In this document: positions 25,647 to 34,293 of the stretch, piece by piece | How positions within the stretch are numbered: the first letter of the stretch is position 1 | Layout: each line of letters begins with the position of its first letter | NCBI GenBank assembly: GCA_963676415.1 | Contig: OY781097.1 | Span: 930,001 to 994,000, forward strand | Direction: 5' to 3' | Source of the DNA: G963662905 sp963676415 | GTDB lineage: Bacteria; Bacteroidota; Bacteroidia; Bacteroidales; WRLA01 | Length of the DNA: 64,000 bases | Program-made: the position numbers and the translations under genes | The notes under the pieces: model-generated | Database searches by the model: none | Told to the model about the DNA's origin: nothing | The model's input: only the letters and a program-made list of their open reading frames with translations

Positions 25647-26183
25647 CTATACTCCGAATTCATCCAGCAGAATATCCACCCAACGCTGGATACGTTGTTC
25701 TGTTAATTCCGGTTGCTGATCCTCATCTATTGCCAAACCGAAGAAATTTTCACCTTCAACAGCGCGGGAGTCAGTAAAATCATAACCTTCTGTAGGCCAT
25801 GCACCCACAATAGCAGCACCCTGTTTCAGGAATTCATCTTTAAGAATGGCCATGCTATCAACAAAATTATCAGGATACAAAACCTGATCGCCCAAACCGA
25901 ATACAGCCACTTTTTTTCCGGTTAAATCCAAATTATCAATCATCTCATAGAAATCGTGCCAATCGTTATTGTCTTTGGCATTTTCCCAATTGTCGGCTCC
26001 TACTGTTGGGCCGCCGGCGACGATGAAATCAAAGGAACGGATTTTATCTTCATTTAACTGACTAATATGGCATAATTCACATTTAATGCGCTCGTCGAAT
26101 TCAAGAAACTTATTGTAGATCTTTTGACTGACAGATTCAGTATTTCCGCTTGCAGGCCAGAATATAATACCTGTTTTCTTCAT
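25647..26183 (-). CDS. Flavodoxin (long chain)
   Basis: A 178-residue FMN-binding flavodoxin, a small electron carrier often used when iron is short. The FMN-phosphate loop is WPASGNTESVSQKI. The 50s loop is FIVAGGPTVGADNWENAKDN and the second flavin loop is VFGLGDQVLYPDNF. A late insertion gives the long-chain form. Confidence 0.92.
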   Translation of the reverse strand: MKKTGIIFWPASGNTESVSQKIYNKFLEFDERIKCELCHISQLNEDKIRSFDFIVAGGPTVGADNWENAKDNNDWHDFYEMIDNLDLTGKKVAVFGLGDQVLYPDNFVDSMAILKDEFLKQGAAIVGAWPTEGYDFTDSRAVEGENFFGLAIDEDQQPELTEQRIQRWVDILLDEFGV

Positions 26184-26275
26184 ATGATAAAGTTTTTCAG
26201 TATGTTATGATACCTAAATCGGGTATTCCCGGGTAAAAATAAGAAAAATATCTTAGGAAAGCACTGTTGTAAGGC

Positions 26276-27154
26276 TTAAAATTTTCTGGAAATTGATTTT
26301 ACTGAAGCCAGATAAGCGCCGCCAAAAAGGTTCACATGAACCATCAGAGGATATAGGTTGCATATCTCTATGCGTTGCTGCCAGCCCTTTTCAAGCGGAT
26401 ACACGCTATGGTATTCCTCATAAAAACCAGGCGAAAAACCACCAAAAAGCCTGCTCATGCCCAAATCCATTTCACGATGACCGTAGTAAACAGCCGGATC
26501 AATCAGCACCGGACATCCTTTTTCGTCCGACATAATGTTGCCGCCCCACAGGTCGCCATGCAATAATGCGGGTGGCTCTTCAGGGAATATTTCCTCCAAC
26601 CGTATGAACAGCGACTCAAAGGACCGGCTAAGTTTTGAATCGGCCACTCCTCGGTCTCTGGCCATCCGCATTTGCGGCCTCAGGCGTTCTTCAGCAAAAA
26701 ACTCCGCCCAACTTGCATGATGCCGGTTGCTTTGCTGAAGCGAACCAATATAATTATCATCATCAAGACCAAAGTATTTAGCCGTTTTCTTGTGTTGATA
26801 TGCCAATCCGCGGCCTAAGTTTGCAAAATAATTTTCGTCTTTTGCCGCAGACGAAATATGCTCCAGCAAAAGGAAAGCGTCATCAGCGTTTTCCCCAAAA
26901 GCAATTACATCAGGGATACGCAATTTACCATGCTTTTTTAAGATTTCCAGGCCATTGGCTTCGCGTTCAAACATGTACGGATAGCGGCTTCGGCTGTTAA
27001 GCTTCATAAAAAATGGCCCGTCGGAAGTATCAAGGCGATAAGCTTCATTAATATCTCCACCGCCAATGCTTTTATGGGATTGGATTATGATGGATGCGGA
27101 TATTTTATTTCTCAAGAGTTCCTCAGCGGAGCGGACTGTTGTTTCCTGAATCAT
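26276..27154 (-). CDS. Fructosamine kinase family protein
   Basis: A 292-residue kinase of the fructosamine-3-kinase family, with a protein-kinase-like fold. Motifs: YPYMFEREANGLEIL with the conserved Lys before it (FFMKLNSR), LLHGDLWGGNIM (catalytic Asp) and LIDPAVYYGHREMDLGMSRLFGG. These enzymes phosphorylate sugar adducts on amines to help deglycate proteins. The start is supported by a promoter motif 20 bp upstream. Confidence 0.92.
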   Translation of the reverse strand: MIQETTVRSAEELLRNKISASIIIQSHKSIGGGDINEAYRLDTSDGPFFMKLNSRSRYPYMFEREANGLEILKKHGKLRIPDVIAFGENADDAFLLLEHISSAAKDENYFANLGRGLAYQHKKTAKYFGLDDDNYIGSLQQSNRHHASWAEFFAEERLRPQMRMARDRGVADSKLSRSFESLFIRLEEIFPEEPPALLHGDLWGGNIMSDEKGCPVLIDPAVYYGHREMDLGMSRLFGGFSPGFYEEYHSVYPLEKGWQQRIEICNLYPLMVHVNLFGGAYLASVKSISRKF

Positions 27155-27173
27155 GTTTTGTGTACTTTGAATT

Positions 27174-27181
27174 CAAAAGTA
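27174..27181 (-). promoter_or_regulatory. Putative -7 promoter element (TACTTTTG)
   Basis: TAnnTTTG match for the fructosamine kinase gene, leader about 12 nt. Confidence 0.5.
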
Positions 27182-27226
27182 CCAAAAAAACAGGAGGTTG
27201 TGGCGTAAATGAGTTTTATAAAAAGA

Positions 27227-27676
27227 TCAGAAAATCAAAAAAGAATTCATGCTGTTCTGGATTCTGCTTTTAAGGAAACGGTCAAATACATAAAGTCCAA
27301 GTAATGCAATGCTTATCATTATAAAAACCTGATTTGATTCAAAGGATTGGATTTTATTCAACATTTTATTGGCAACTTCATGGAGGTAAATGATTACCCC
27401 AAATTCAATTTCCCACCCACCGGTTAATGATCTTAACCACTGACTAACAGGTAATTGACTGTACAAACTAATGATTGCGCCCAATCCGGAAATACTGATT
27501 AGCAAGTACCATATATTTTTTGAATTTGCTTTAAGAATAGGCTGTGTTTCTATAGGGTTTTCTGCCTCAATTTGCGCCATTATGCTATCGGTAAATCCGG
27601 TAGAAGGCTCCATTAAGGGATAAGCAGAAAAAATATCCCTCAAAACATTGTCTTTATTTCCATTATTTGTTTCCAT
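27227..27676 (-). CDS. Membrane protein paired with ECF sigma factor (possible anti-sigma factor)
   Basis: A 149-residue protein with two predicted membrane segments (about 53-75 and 116-136) and a soluble N-terminus. It starts 1 bp after the sigma-factor gene ends. Such pairs are usually sigma/anti-sigma, so a membrane-bound regulator is likely. No known zinc motif of the usual anti-sigma type is seen. Confidence 0.65.
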   Translation of the reverse strand: METNNGNKDNVLRDIFSAYPLMEPSTGFTDSIMAQIEAENPIETQPILKANSKNIWYLLISISGLGAIISLYSQLPVSQWLRSLTGGWEIEFGVIIYLHEVANKMLNKIQSFESNQVFIMISIALLGLYVFDRFLKSRIQNSMNSFLIF

Positions 27677-27677
27677 T

Positions 27678-28253
27678 TTACGCCAGTATTTTTTGCCTCT
27701 TGTCTAAAATATTTTCCACTTCTGTTGCCAGCTTCTTTCGTATCCGAAACAGGCGGACTTTCACATTGGATGCGCTTAAGCCTGTAATTTGCGCAATCTC
27801 ATCAATGCTTTGATCTTTCTGATAGAAAAGCTGAATAAGCAACTGGTCGCCATCGGGCAGGTCAGACACCGTTTTTTCGATTAACTGATGCCGTTCTTCA
27901 TTGTTCATTTTCCCGGCATTTTCCATCAGGTCGTCTTCAGAATAACGCTCCACCATATCGTTTGTTATAGCGGTATATTCATATACTTTGCGGCGCGTAC
28001 GGCTGATAGCGGTAGTGTAAGCGATACGGTAGAGCCAGGTAGAAAATTTGGCCTGCCCCCGGAAACCCGCCAAAGCTTTAAATGCCTTAATAAAGGTGTC
28101 TTGTGCTGCTTCTTCGGCATCCTGACGGTTTCTGAGGATTTTCACAATCATGGTAAACACCATGCTTTTATGTTTTTCTACCAAACATGAAAACGCCTGA
28201 TGGTCGCCCTGCTGTATGCGCTGGATGTATATGTGGTCATCCTGATAACTCAT
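27678..28253 (-). CDS. ECF-type RNA polymerase sigma factor
   Basis: A 191-residue extracytoplasmic-function sigma factor. Region 2 (DAEEAAQDTFIKAFKAL, KFSTWLYRIAYTTA) and region 4 (DQSIDEIAQITGLSASNVKVRLFRIRKKL) are both intact. It probably switches on a small envelope-stress or nutrient regulon and is held back by the membrane protein that follows. Confidence 0.94.
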   Translation of the reverse strand: MSYQDDHIYIQRIQQGDHQAFSCLVEKHKSMVFTMIVKILRNRQDAEEAAQDTFIKAFKALAGFRGQAKFSTWLYRIAYTTAISRTRRKVYEYTAITNDMVERYSEDDLMENAGKMNNEERHQLIEKTVSDLPDGDQLLIQLFYQKDQSIDEIAQITGLSASNVKVRLFRIRKKLATEVENILDKRQKILA

Positions 28254-28287
28254 ATATCTGTAAGACGCTGGTGTTGCCTGCCGGTTA

Positions 28288-28295
28288 CAAATATA
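28288..28295 (-). promoter_or_regulatory. Putative -7 promoter element (TATATTTG)
   Basis: TAnnTTTG match upstream of the ECF sigma gene, leader about 28 nt. Confidence 0.45.
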
Positions 28296-28349
28296 ATCAA
28301 ATTAAACGGAAAATTTCAGAAAGGCTCTTATTAACAAGCACTTGCATAA

Positions 28350-28379
28350 AAAATCCCACTTTACGGAACTAAAGCGGGA
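28350..28379 (-). terminator. Terminator of argR
   Basis: On the minus strand the stem TCCCGCTTTA / TAAAGTGGGA (one G-U pair) is followed by a T-run, 29 bp after the argR stop. Confidence 0.75.
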
Positions 28380-28407
28380 CTTTCAGGACATTTTGCATGT
28401 ATATAGC

Positions 28408-28881
28408 CTATTCCACCAAAATAGTTTTAAATTCAGGGAAGGTTCCCATAAGTATATTGAGGATTTCTTCCCTATCTAGGTTTTCTTTAAAAATCATCAA
28501 AATGCTGTCGTTACCTGATATTGTTCCAATGATAACAGGAACAGAAGCTTCATCAATTTTAACGGCCACGCTGTTGGCAAATCCGGGCAGTGTTTTCAGC
28601 ACAGCCATATGATTTGAAAATTCCAGGGAAACAATCCCCTGAAGTGGCGGTTTGAGCTCTCCATCAAGGAGTTTAATTTCATCAGGAATGAAATAGATAC
28701 TGCCGTAATGCATATCGTGGATTTTTCCAACACGCAATTCCCTGAGGTCGCGCGAAAGTGTGGCCTGAGTGGTATCAAAACCGCGGTTTACCAGGAGGCT
28801 GAGCAATTCTTCCTGCCTGTGGATTTTGTTTGTATTGATGATCTTTCGGATCTCGTGTAAGCGTTCCTGTTTGCTTTTCAT
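28408..28881 (-). CDS. argR: Arginine repressor
   Basis: A 157-residue ArgR. The N-terminal winged-helix domain (ELLSLLVNRGFDTTQATLSRDLREL) binds ARG boxes, and the C-terminal domain holds the trimer and arginine site (GTISGNDSILMIF, around the conserved GxxxGDD-like position). It represses arginine genes when arginine is plentiful. It stands alone here with no arginine enzymes beside it. A pair of ARG-box-like sites lies 77-115 bp upstream, which suggests self-regulation. Confidence 0.95.
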   Translation of the reverse strand: MKSKQERLHEIRKIINTNKIHRQEELLSLLVNRGFDTTQATLSRDLRELRVGKIHDMHYGSIYFIPDEIKLLDGELKPPLQGIVSLEFSNHMAVLKTLPGFANSVAVKIDEASVPVIIGTISGNDSILMIFKENLDREEILNILMGTFPEFKTILVE

Positions 28882-28957
28882 ATCATAAAGTATTTTAATA
28901 TCGTTCGTGCTGCAATTTATGCAAGATTATCGAAAAAGCCTCATATTTGTTGAAAAG

Positions 28958-28996
28958 AATGAATAAAAATTCATGATTTATGAATAATTATCAAAT
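28958..28996. promoter_or_regulatory. Tandem ARG-box operator
   Basis: An 18-bp site at 28958-28975 has the core TGAATAAAAATTCA, an exact match to the ARG-box half sites TGAAT/ATTCA. A second, weaker 18-bp site at 28979-28996 (TGAATAATTATCAA) follows after 3 bp, so centres are 21 bp apart, the classic ArgR hexamer spacing. Confidence 0.65.
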
Positions 28997-29228
28997 TTCT
29001 TTATCAATTTTAAAGTTAAGCCCTGATTTGCACAATGAACCTGCTTTTTCCCAAAAGTTGCCCGGCATATAGTTACTACATTCAAGCATCTTTGATTCAC
29101 TGCTTTTTAACGGAATGCCCTTTAAAATATTTTTTATCACGTAAAACAAAATTCAAACAATTCAAGGCACATCCCGCCATGTTTATCAATACGCTGCCTT
29201 AAGTCATTCCTTATTTTCAGCAATTCCC

Positions 29229-29236
29229 TATTTTTG
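29229..29236 (+). promoter_or_regulatory. Putative -7 promoter element (TATTTTTG) of udk
   Basis: TAnnTTTG match 15 bp before the udk ATG. It rules out the upstream TTG at 29234 as the start, because that codon lies inside the promoter. Confidence 0.55.
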
Positions 29237-29251
29237 TCCAAAATTCTGTCT

Positions 29252-29863
29252 ATGCTAATTATTGGTATCGCCGGAGGTTCAGGATCCGGCAAAACGACGG
29301 TTGTGCGCAAAATCGTTGACAACCTGCCCGCCGACTCGGTTGCAGTTATTTCGCAGGATTCTTACTATAAAGACAACGGGCATCTCAGTCCGGAAGAACG
29401 CGCTAAAATCAATTTCGACCATCCTGATTCTATTGAATTTAAACTACTTGCAGAGCAATTGGAACAACTCCGCGACGGGCATGCCATCCAGCGCCCGATT
29501 TACTCCTACTTAACCTGCGCCCGGGCAAAAGAAACGATGCCTGTGGCCCCCAAAAAAGTAATCATCATCGAAGGTATCCTCATTTTTACCAATAAGCGGA
29601 TCCGCGACCTTACCAACATCAAGGTATTTGTTGATGCTGATGCCGATGACCGGTTGATGCGCGTCATAAAAAGGGACATCGCCGAACGTGGCCGGAATTA
29701 TTTGCAGGTGCTGGAACATTACGACACTTATGTTAAGCCCATGCACCTCCAGTTTATTGAACCTACCAAGCGCTATGCCGATGTAATTGTGCCACAGGGC
29801 GGCAAAAACAAAGTTGCCATTGACCTGATTTCATCGCGCATCATCCGCCGCCTATCCGAATAA
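29252..29863 (+). CDS. udk: Uridine kinase
   Basis: A 203-residue uridine kinase for pyrimidine salvage, phosphorylating uridine and cytidine. The P-loop GGSGSGKTT sits at the N-terminus, followed by the SQDSYYKD and FDHPDSIEF substrate motifs and RDIAERGRNYLQVLEHY. The ATG at 29252 is chosen because the TTG six codons earlier falls in the promoter. The next gene starts 2 bp after the stop. Confidence 0.96.
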   Translation: MLIIGIAGGSGSGKTTVVRKIVDNLPADSVAVISQDSYYKDNGHLSPEERAKINFDHPDSIEFKLLAEQLEQLRDGHAIQRPIYSYLTCARAKETMPVAPKKVIIIEGILIFTNKRIRDLTNIKVFVDADADDRLMRVIKRDIAERGRNYLQVLEHYDTYVKPMHLQFIEPTKRYADVIVPQGGKNKVAIDLISSRIIRRLSE

Positions 29864-29865
29864 TC

Positions 29866-30831
29866 ATGAAGCAGGTTTGGAGTACAACTGTTCTGCTTCT
29901 TCTGAGCATGATGCTTTTTACTTCCTGCGAAAAGCAGCGGGAGGAAAAGCTTTTGTGGCAACACAGCGCAATGCCATCTCCTACTCCACTCAACGATATT
30001 TTTTTTGTAAACGATAGCCTCGGCTTTTGCTGTGGCGGCATTCCGGGAAAAGGAGTGGTATATAAAACTACAGATGGAGGCAATAGCTGGGATTTAAACC
30101 ATGAAGTAAACCGTTGCAATTTATATGGTGTTTATTTTACCGATGAAAAAACCGGCTGGATTGCCGGAGACACCTTATACCTTGCATACACAAAAGATGG
30201 CGGTGAAAGCTGGTGGTTTTACTGGTTCCGCGACAATGTCCCCATGCACGTGATGAACCGCTCACGCCTGAGTTCTTTCTGTTTTGTAAACGATTCCGTG
30301 GGATTTGTTTGCGGCGGATGGCATTATAACAAAGGCATTGTTTACCGCACAAGGGATGCGGGAAAAAGCTGGGAATATATTTTTTACGAAAACGAAATGA
30401 ACGCGGTTTGTTTTGCCGATGAAAACAACGGGCTGCTGGCCGGTTATGGCCTGATGCTTCAATCCGATAACGGGGGTGCAACATATGATGTTATGGATTT
30501 CAGCCAGCAATATTTCCGTGGGCTGGCCCATGAGGGCTCTGATTATATTGCTGCCGCTTACCGTGGAGGGATTTTTAAAAGCCAAAACCAGGGATTGGAT
30601 TGGGAAAAAGAAATTGAGGCGCCTTTCCACATTAAGGACATAGCCTCTAATGATGATTTTATTGTGGTTGCCGGATTGAATGGCGGCCTGATGTACAAAA
30701 TAAAAGGAAATACTGACTGGATTCAGGTCGATAATGCCCCTGATGCCGATTTTGAGTCGGTTTGCCTTTTTGAAAATATTGCATGGATGTGCACACAGAG
30801 CGGAGCAGTGTATCAGGTAACTTTAGAATGA
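29866..30831 (+). CDS. Ycf48-like beta-propeller lipoprotein
   Basis: A 321-residue lipoprotein (lipobox LFTSC) with repeated VYKTTDGGNSW and VYRTRDAGKSW motifs, the Asp-box repeats of a Ycf48/BNR beta-propeller. It probably helps assemble or stabilise a membrane protein, or binds sugar; the target is unknown. It follows udk by 2 bp and its last 9 bp overlap the convergent gene at 30823. Confidence 0.82.
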   Translation: MKQVWSTTVLLLLSMMLFTSCEKQREEKLLWQHSAMPSPTPLNDIFFVNDSLGFCCGGIPGKGVVYKTTDGGNSWDLNHEVNRCNLYGVYFTDEKTGWIAGDTLYLAYTKDGGESWWFYWFRDNVPMHVMNRSRLSSFCFVNDSVGFVCGGWHYNKGIVYRTRDAGKSWEYIFYENEMNAVCFADENNGLLAGYGLMLQSDNGGATYDVMDFSQQYFRGLAHEGSDYIAAAYRGGIFKSQNQGLDWEKEIEAPFHIKDIASNDDFIVVAGLNGGLMYKIKGNTDWIQVDNAPDADFESVCLFENIAWMCTQSGAVYQVTLE

Positions 30832-31989
30832 CAGCCCGGCAGATACTTCCACAAAATCGGCCTGGCCTGCATTGGCTTTGATATACAAACCCACAAAAAA
30901 ATTGTTTTTTAAACTGTAGGTTGGCGGAAGGAAATAATATTTTACGCCCAGTTTGTTGGTATTGAGCGTTTTTATTCCAGTGGGCCTATCTTCAACCTCA
31001 AGGGTATAATCCTTACGGAATTCATTGTAAAGGTAAAAGCCCAACTGGCTTACCAAACCCAGCTTTCCAATAATAAACTCATGCCCAATATAGAAAATAA
31101 AAGTAGTGGAGCGCAGTTTCTGATTGGTTTTATAAAAATTCTGGCTACTGATATAATCGAAAAAACTGCTGTAATAATTGGCGTAAACCCCGGCAGAAAC
31201 AATATGGATCTTGCCAAGGCGCTTCTGCATATTGATGCCCAGTGAATAAACCGGATATTTTGGTCCACGTACTGGCCCCATGGTGCCGCCAAACTCATGC
31301 CAGCCCAATCCGGCTTCGATGTTCATGAGCCACTGATGATTTACAGGAACAGTATCAGGCAAACGGACAAACTCCCTGATTTTATTTGGCGTATAGCGCA
31401 TTCCGGCTTGCAGCAAAGGGATGTTTGCGCCAAGATTGGGCAGGGCTGTATGGCCATCGCTGTAGTGCATCATACTGAAACCGCCATTGATTTCCCAGCG
31501 ATCAGTTATCGGCCAGTAAGCCAAAAAACTTACTTGTGTAATATTGGTCACAGTGCTGCCAATCACCGTGTTTTCGGGATTGCTGACATAATCGTAGGGC
31601 TTATCAAAAAAAGCAAAGCCCATACTGATTTTTGTCTCTAGTGTAAATTTTGGTTTCTTAATGAGGTTTAAACCAATAAATCCCTGCAAAGACAAATTAT
31701 TTCCAAAAACCTCCTGATTGCCGAAGCTCCCTGCACTGACCATCAGTCCTGTTTTGGGGTAGTTATACCACTGGTTCCAAATGGAATTGCCATAAGTTTG
31801 CCGCGCGATGCTCAGAGAAATAAAAGAAGAAAGCCCATGATCGGGGAAAGTTGGATAGTTATTGATCAATTGCCCAAACTGCCCATGCATTTCGTAATAC
31901 AGCCCTTTTCTAAAATCCGGTTTGTTTGTTTCCTGTGCCATCATCCGGCAGGAGACCAAAAGCAACGAAAGAAGAATCAGTTTTTTCAA
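30823..31989 (-). CDS. Acyloxyacyl hydrolase / PagL-like outer membrane protein (TTG start)
   Basis: About 388 residues if it starts at the TTG at 31989, which gives a good signal peptide (KKLILLSLLLVSC) 13 nt after a promoter motif. The longer frame would start inside the pgk gene and is rejected. The body is an outer-membrane barrel of the lipid A deacylase/acyloxyacyl hydrolase type (FSMMHYSDGH with the catalytic-type His-Tyr-Ser region, strands ending FVEVSAGLSF). It may remodel lipid A acyl chains. A GH-S catalytic pair is likely but not proven. Confidence 0.78.
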   Translation of the reverse strand: MKKLILLSLLLVSCRMMAQETNKPDFRKGLYYEMHGQFGQLINNYPTFPDHGLSSFISLSIARQTYGNSIWNQWYNYPKTGLMVSAGSFGNQEVFGNNLSLQGFIGLNLIKKPKFTLETKISMGFAFFDKPYDYVSNPENTVIGSTVTNITQVSFLAYWPITDRWEINGGFSMMHYSDGHTALPNLGANIPLLQAGMRYTPNKIREFVRLPDTVPVNHQWLMNIEAGLGWHEFGGTMGPVRGPKYPVYSLGINMQKRLGKIHIVSAGVYANYYSSFFDYISSQNFYKTNQKLRSTTFIFYIGHEFIIGKLGLVSQLGFYLYNEFRKDYTLEVEDRPTGIKTLNTNKLGVKYYFLPPTYSLKNNFFVGLYIKANAGQADFVEVSAGLSF

Positions 31990-32008
31990 GGGCAGCAGTT
32001 TTCTGTTG

Positions 32009-32016
32009 CAAAAATA
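32009..32016 (-). promoter_or_regulatory. Putative -7 promoter element (TATTTTTG) inside pgk terminator tail
   Basis: TAnnTTTG match in the T-rich tail of the pgk terminator, leader 13 nt before the TTG start at 31989. Confidence 0.5.
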
Positions 32017-32050
32017 AAAAAATGCACCAGAGAAAGTCCCTGATGCATTT
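32011..32050 (-). terminator. Terminator of pgk
   Basis: Minus-strand stem AAATGCATCAG / CTGGTGCATTT (one G-U) with a 9-nt loop and a T-rich tail, 25 bp after the pgk stop. Confidence 0.8.
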
Positions 32051-32074
32051 CTGAAATGTTTTCTAAAAAAAATC

Positions 32075-33262
32075 TTAGCCTTCAATGGCCTTAACGCCCG
32101 GAAGGACCTTTCCCTCAATATATTCGAGCATGGCGCCGCCACCGGTAGAAACATAGCTTACTTCATCCTTAAGCTTATATTTGTTGATTGCAGCAACACT
32201 GTCGCCACCGCCAATCAGTGAAAAAGCACCTTTTGCAGTAGCAGCAGCAACGGCTTCAGCAATTGCTTTTGTGCCTTTTTCAAAACTACTCATTTCAAAT
32301 ACGCCCATTGGCCCGTTCCAAAGGATTGTTTTCGATGACTCAATAACATCTTTGAAAGCTTTGATGGTTTCTTCACCTATGTCAAGTCCCATCCAGCCGT
32401 CTTCGATTTGATCTACCGGGCATATTCTTGTTGCTGCTTGATTATCAAATTTATCAGCAGCAATAGTATCAACAGGAAGCAGTAGCTCAACACCGGCTGC
32501 CTTTGCTTTAGCCATAGTTTGTTTGGCCAGGTCGATAAATTCATCTTCACAAAGAGAATTACCAATATTGCCGCCCATCGCTTTAACAAAAGTGTAGGTC
32601 ATTCCGCCGCCAATAATCAACTTATCTACCTTATCGAGCATATTTTCGATAATCTGGATTTTACCGCTGATTTTCGCGCCACCGATAATGGCAGTAAATG
32701 GCTTTTCAGGATTGTTGAGTACCCTTTGCATGCTGGAAATTTCGTTGCCCATGATATAGCCAAACATTTTTCCGTTTTCGAAGAATTCTGCAATAATCGC
32801 AGTAGAAGCATGAGCCCTGTGTGCAGTTCCAAAAGCATCGTTTACATACACATCGGCAAGTTTTGCCAGTTTTCCGGCAAATTCTTTATCGCCTTTGGTT
32901 TCTTCTTTGTAGAACCTCAGGTTTTCCAGCAGCAACACATCACCGTTTTTGAGTGCAGCGGCTTTTTCTGTAGCTTGTGCGCCAATACAGTCATCCGCAA
33001 AAGCAACTTCCTGTCCGAGCTGTTCGGAGAGGTAAGGAAGCAAATGCTTCAGTGAGAATTTGTCTTCGGGGCCGTTTTTTGGCCTGCCCAGATGCGACAT
33101 CAAAATGGCTGCACCGCCTTCATCAATAATTTTTTTGATGGTTGGAATGGCTGCATCGATACGGGTTGTGTCCGTAATTTCGAACTTGTCGTTCAATGGA
33201 ACGTTAAAATCCACGCGAATAATCGCCTTTTTCCCTTCAAAATTAAATCCGTCAATTGTCAT
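32075..33262 (-). CDS. pgk: Phosphoglycerate kinase
   Basis: A 395-residue Pgk, which makes ATP from 1,3-bisphosphoglycerate in glycolysis. Motifs: AIIRVDFNVPL at the N-terminus, MSHLGRP, the hinge region, and nucleotide site GGGDSVAA near the C-terminus. Start MTIDGFNF chosen on homology (an ATG two codons earlier is possible); the longer frame runs through repeat D. A promoter motif upstream of the repeat puts the hairpin in the pgk leader. Confidence 0.97.
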   Translation of the reverse strand: MTIDGFNFEGKKAIIRVDFNVPLNDKFEITDTTRIDAAIPTIKKIIDEGGAAILMSHLGRPKNGPEDKFSLKHLLPYLSEQLGQEVAFADDCIGAQATEKAAALKNGDVLLLENLRFYKEETKGDKEFAGKLAKLADVYVNDAFGTAHRAHASTAIIAEFFENGKMFGYIMGNEISSMQRVLNNPEKPFTAIIGGAKISGKIQIIENMLDKVDKLIIGGGMTYTFVKAMGGNIGNSLCEDEFIDLAKQTMAKAKAAGVELLLPVDTIAADKFDNQAATRICPVDQIEDGWMGLDIGEETIKAFKDVIESSKTILWNGPMGVFEMSSFEKGTKAIAEAVAAATAKGAFSLIGGGDSVAAINKYKLKDEVSYVSTGGGAMLEYIEGKVLPGVKAIEG

Positions 33263-33294
33263 AATCATTCTGTTTAATGCGTGTCTAAAACTGT

Positions 33295-33417
33295 GTTTCA
33301 GGTTCAGAATGCCCGAGGTTGAAGCATTGTTGTTATTGAAAATAAGGAACTTACATGTGTACGTGCCTGTTTTCAATAACGACAATAAGGATGAGACCGG
33401 GCATTATGGACAGAAAC
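33295..33417 (-). repeat. Long-hairpin repeat element, copy D (123 bp)
   Basis: Same length and outer arms as copy B (AATGCCCGG against CGGGCATT). The inner stem GTTATTGAAAA (33332-33342) pairs exactly with TTTTCAATAAC (33370-33380), extending to 15 of 16. It lies in the probable 5' leader of pgk. Confidence 0.8.
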
Positions 33418-33437
33418 AATTTAACGTGTGTTCGCTC

Positions 33438-33445
33438 CAAAGATA
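33438..33445 (-). promoter_or_regulatory. Putative -7 promoter element (TATCTTTG) of pgk
   Basis: TAnnTTTG match upstream of repeat D, giving a pgk leader of about 170 nt that includes the hairpin. Confidence 0.45.
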
Positions 33446-33536
33446 ATGAAAGAGGCCGAAATTTATTGTATGTCAGTGAGAATTAACAGAAAATTATGGT
33501 GTTGGCAAATTCCCGTTTAAGCAAACTTCATTGCTG

Positions 33537-34220
33537 TCATATCTCGCCCAGGCTCTTTTTTCGCATAAAGCAATCGGCTACTACCAAATCAAAGGGACGT
33601 GTTATTTTGAGATTTTCCCGGTTCCCGTCAAAAAGAGTGATTTGCTGGCCAATACTTTCGACCACACTGGCATCATCAGTAAAAGACGGAAGATACTCCT
33701 GCTTGTAGGCACGCTTAAGGGTGTTGGAGAGAAAAGTTTGTGGTGTTTGCACCCTTTTTATCAGATGCCGGTCAAAAGTGCGGCTGCCTTCATCATTGAT
33801 CAGGCGCACCGAATCCGACATGGACAGGCAAGGAACAGCAGCGCCATTTTCTTCGGCAAGTTCGAAAGATGTTGCAATGGTTTTCATTGAAACCAATGGC
33901 CGAACACCATCATGCACAGCCACAAGACTGTTTGCCGCAACATGTTCCAGGCCGTTTTTCACAGAATGGAAACGTGTATCACCGCCCATTGCCATTGCAA
34001 AATCGCAGGGATAACGAAATTTCCTGCATTGTTCCTTCCAGTATTCCATTTGTGATTCAGGCAGAACCAGTACAATATTGATGTTTCTATCAAAATCACG
34101 AAAAGCATCGATACTATGCATCAATACCAGTTTTTTCCCTATTTTCAGGAACTGCTTGGGGATATTGCTTTCCATCCGCTTGCCACTGCCCCCTGCAACT
34201 ATTATTGCGTATTTCTCCAT
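33537..34220 (-). CDS. ispD: 2-C-methyl-D-erythritol 4-phosphate cytidylyltransferase
   Basis: A 227-residue IspD, third step of the MEP isoprenoid pathway, joining CTP to MEP. Signature AGGSGKRMESNIPKQF at the N-terminus and VHDGVRPLVS near 105 hold the nucleotide and substrate residues; KRVQTPQTF and TDDASVVE follow. It has its own promoter motif, placed inside the queA terminator hairpin. Confidence 0.95.
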   Translation of the reverse strand: MEKYAIIVAGGSGKRMESNIPKQFLKIGKKLVLMHSIDAFRDFDRNINIVLVLPESQMEYWKEQCRKFRYPCDFAMAMGGDTRFHSVKNGLEHVAANSLVAVHDGVRPLVSMKTIATSFELAEENGAAVPCLSMSDSVRLINDEGSRTFDRHLIKRVQTPQTFLSNTLKRAYKQEYLPSFTDDASVVESIGQQITLFDGNRENLKITRPFDLVVADCFMRKKSLGEI

Positions 34221-34230
34221 GCCCAGTTAT

Positions 34231-34266
34231 TAAAAGACCGACAAATATAATGAATTTGCCGGTCTT
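34231..34266 (-). terminator. Terminator of queA overlapping ispD promoter
   Basis: Minus-strand stem AAGACCG-G-CAAAT / ATTTG-T-CGGTCTT (12 paired, one mismatch) followed by TTTAATAA. The 3' arm contains the ispD -7 motif. Confidence 0.65.
34242..34249 (-). promoter_or_regulatory. Putative -7 promoter element (TATATTTG) of ispD
   Basis: TAnnTTTG match 22 bp before the ispD ATG, within the queA terminator arm. Confidence 0.45.
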
Positions 34267-34293
34267 CTAAATTGATATTAAGAATGTTATCTC

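Larger units (their letters stand above)
28882..29251. other. argR-udk divergent intergenic region
   Basis: 370 bp containing the ARG-box pair and a udk promoter motif. The rest is AT-rich with no convincing ORF. Confidence 0.6.
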
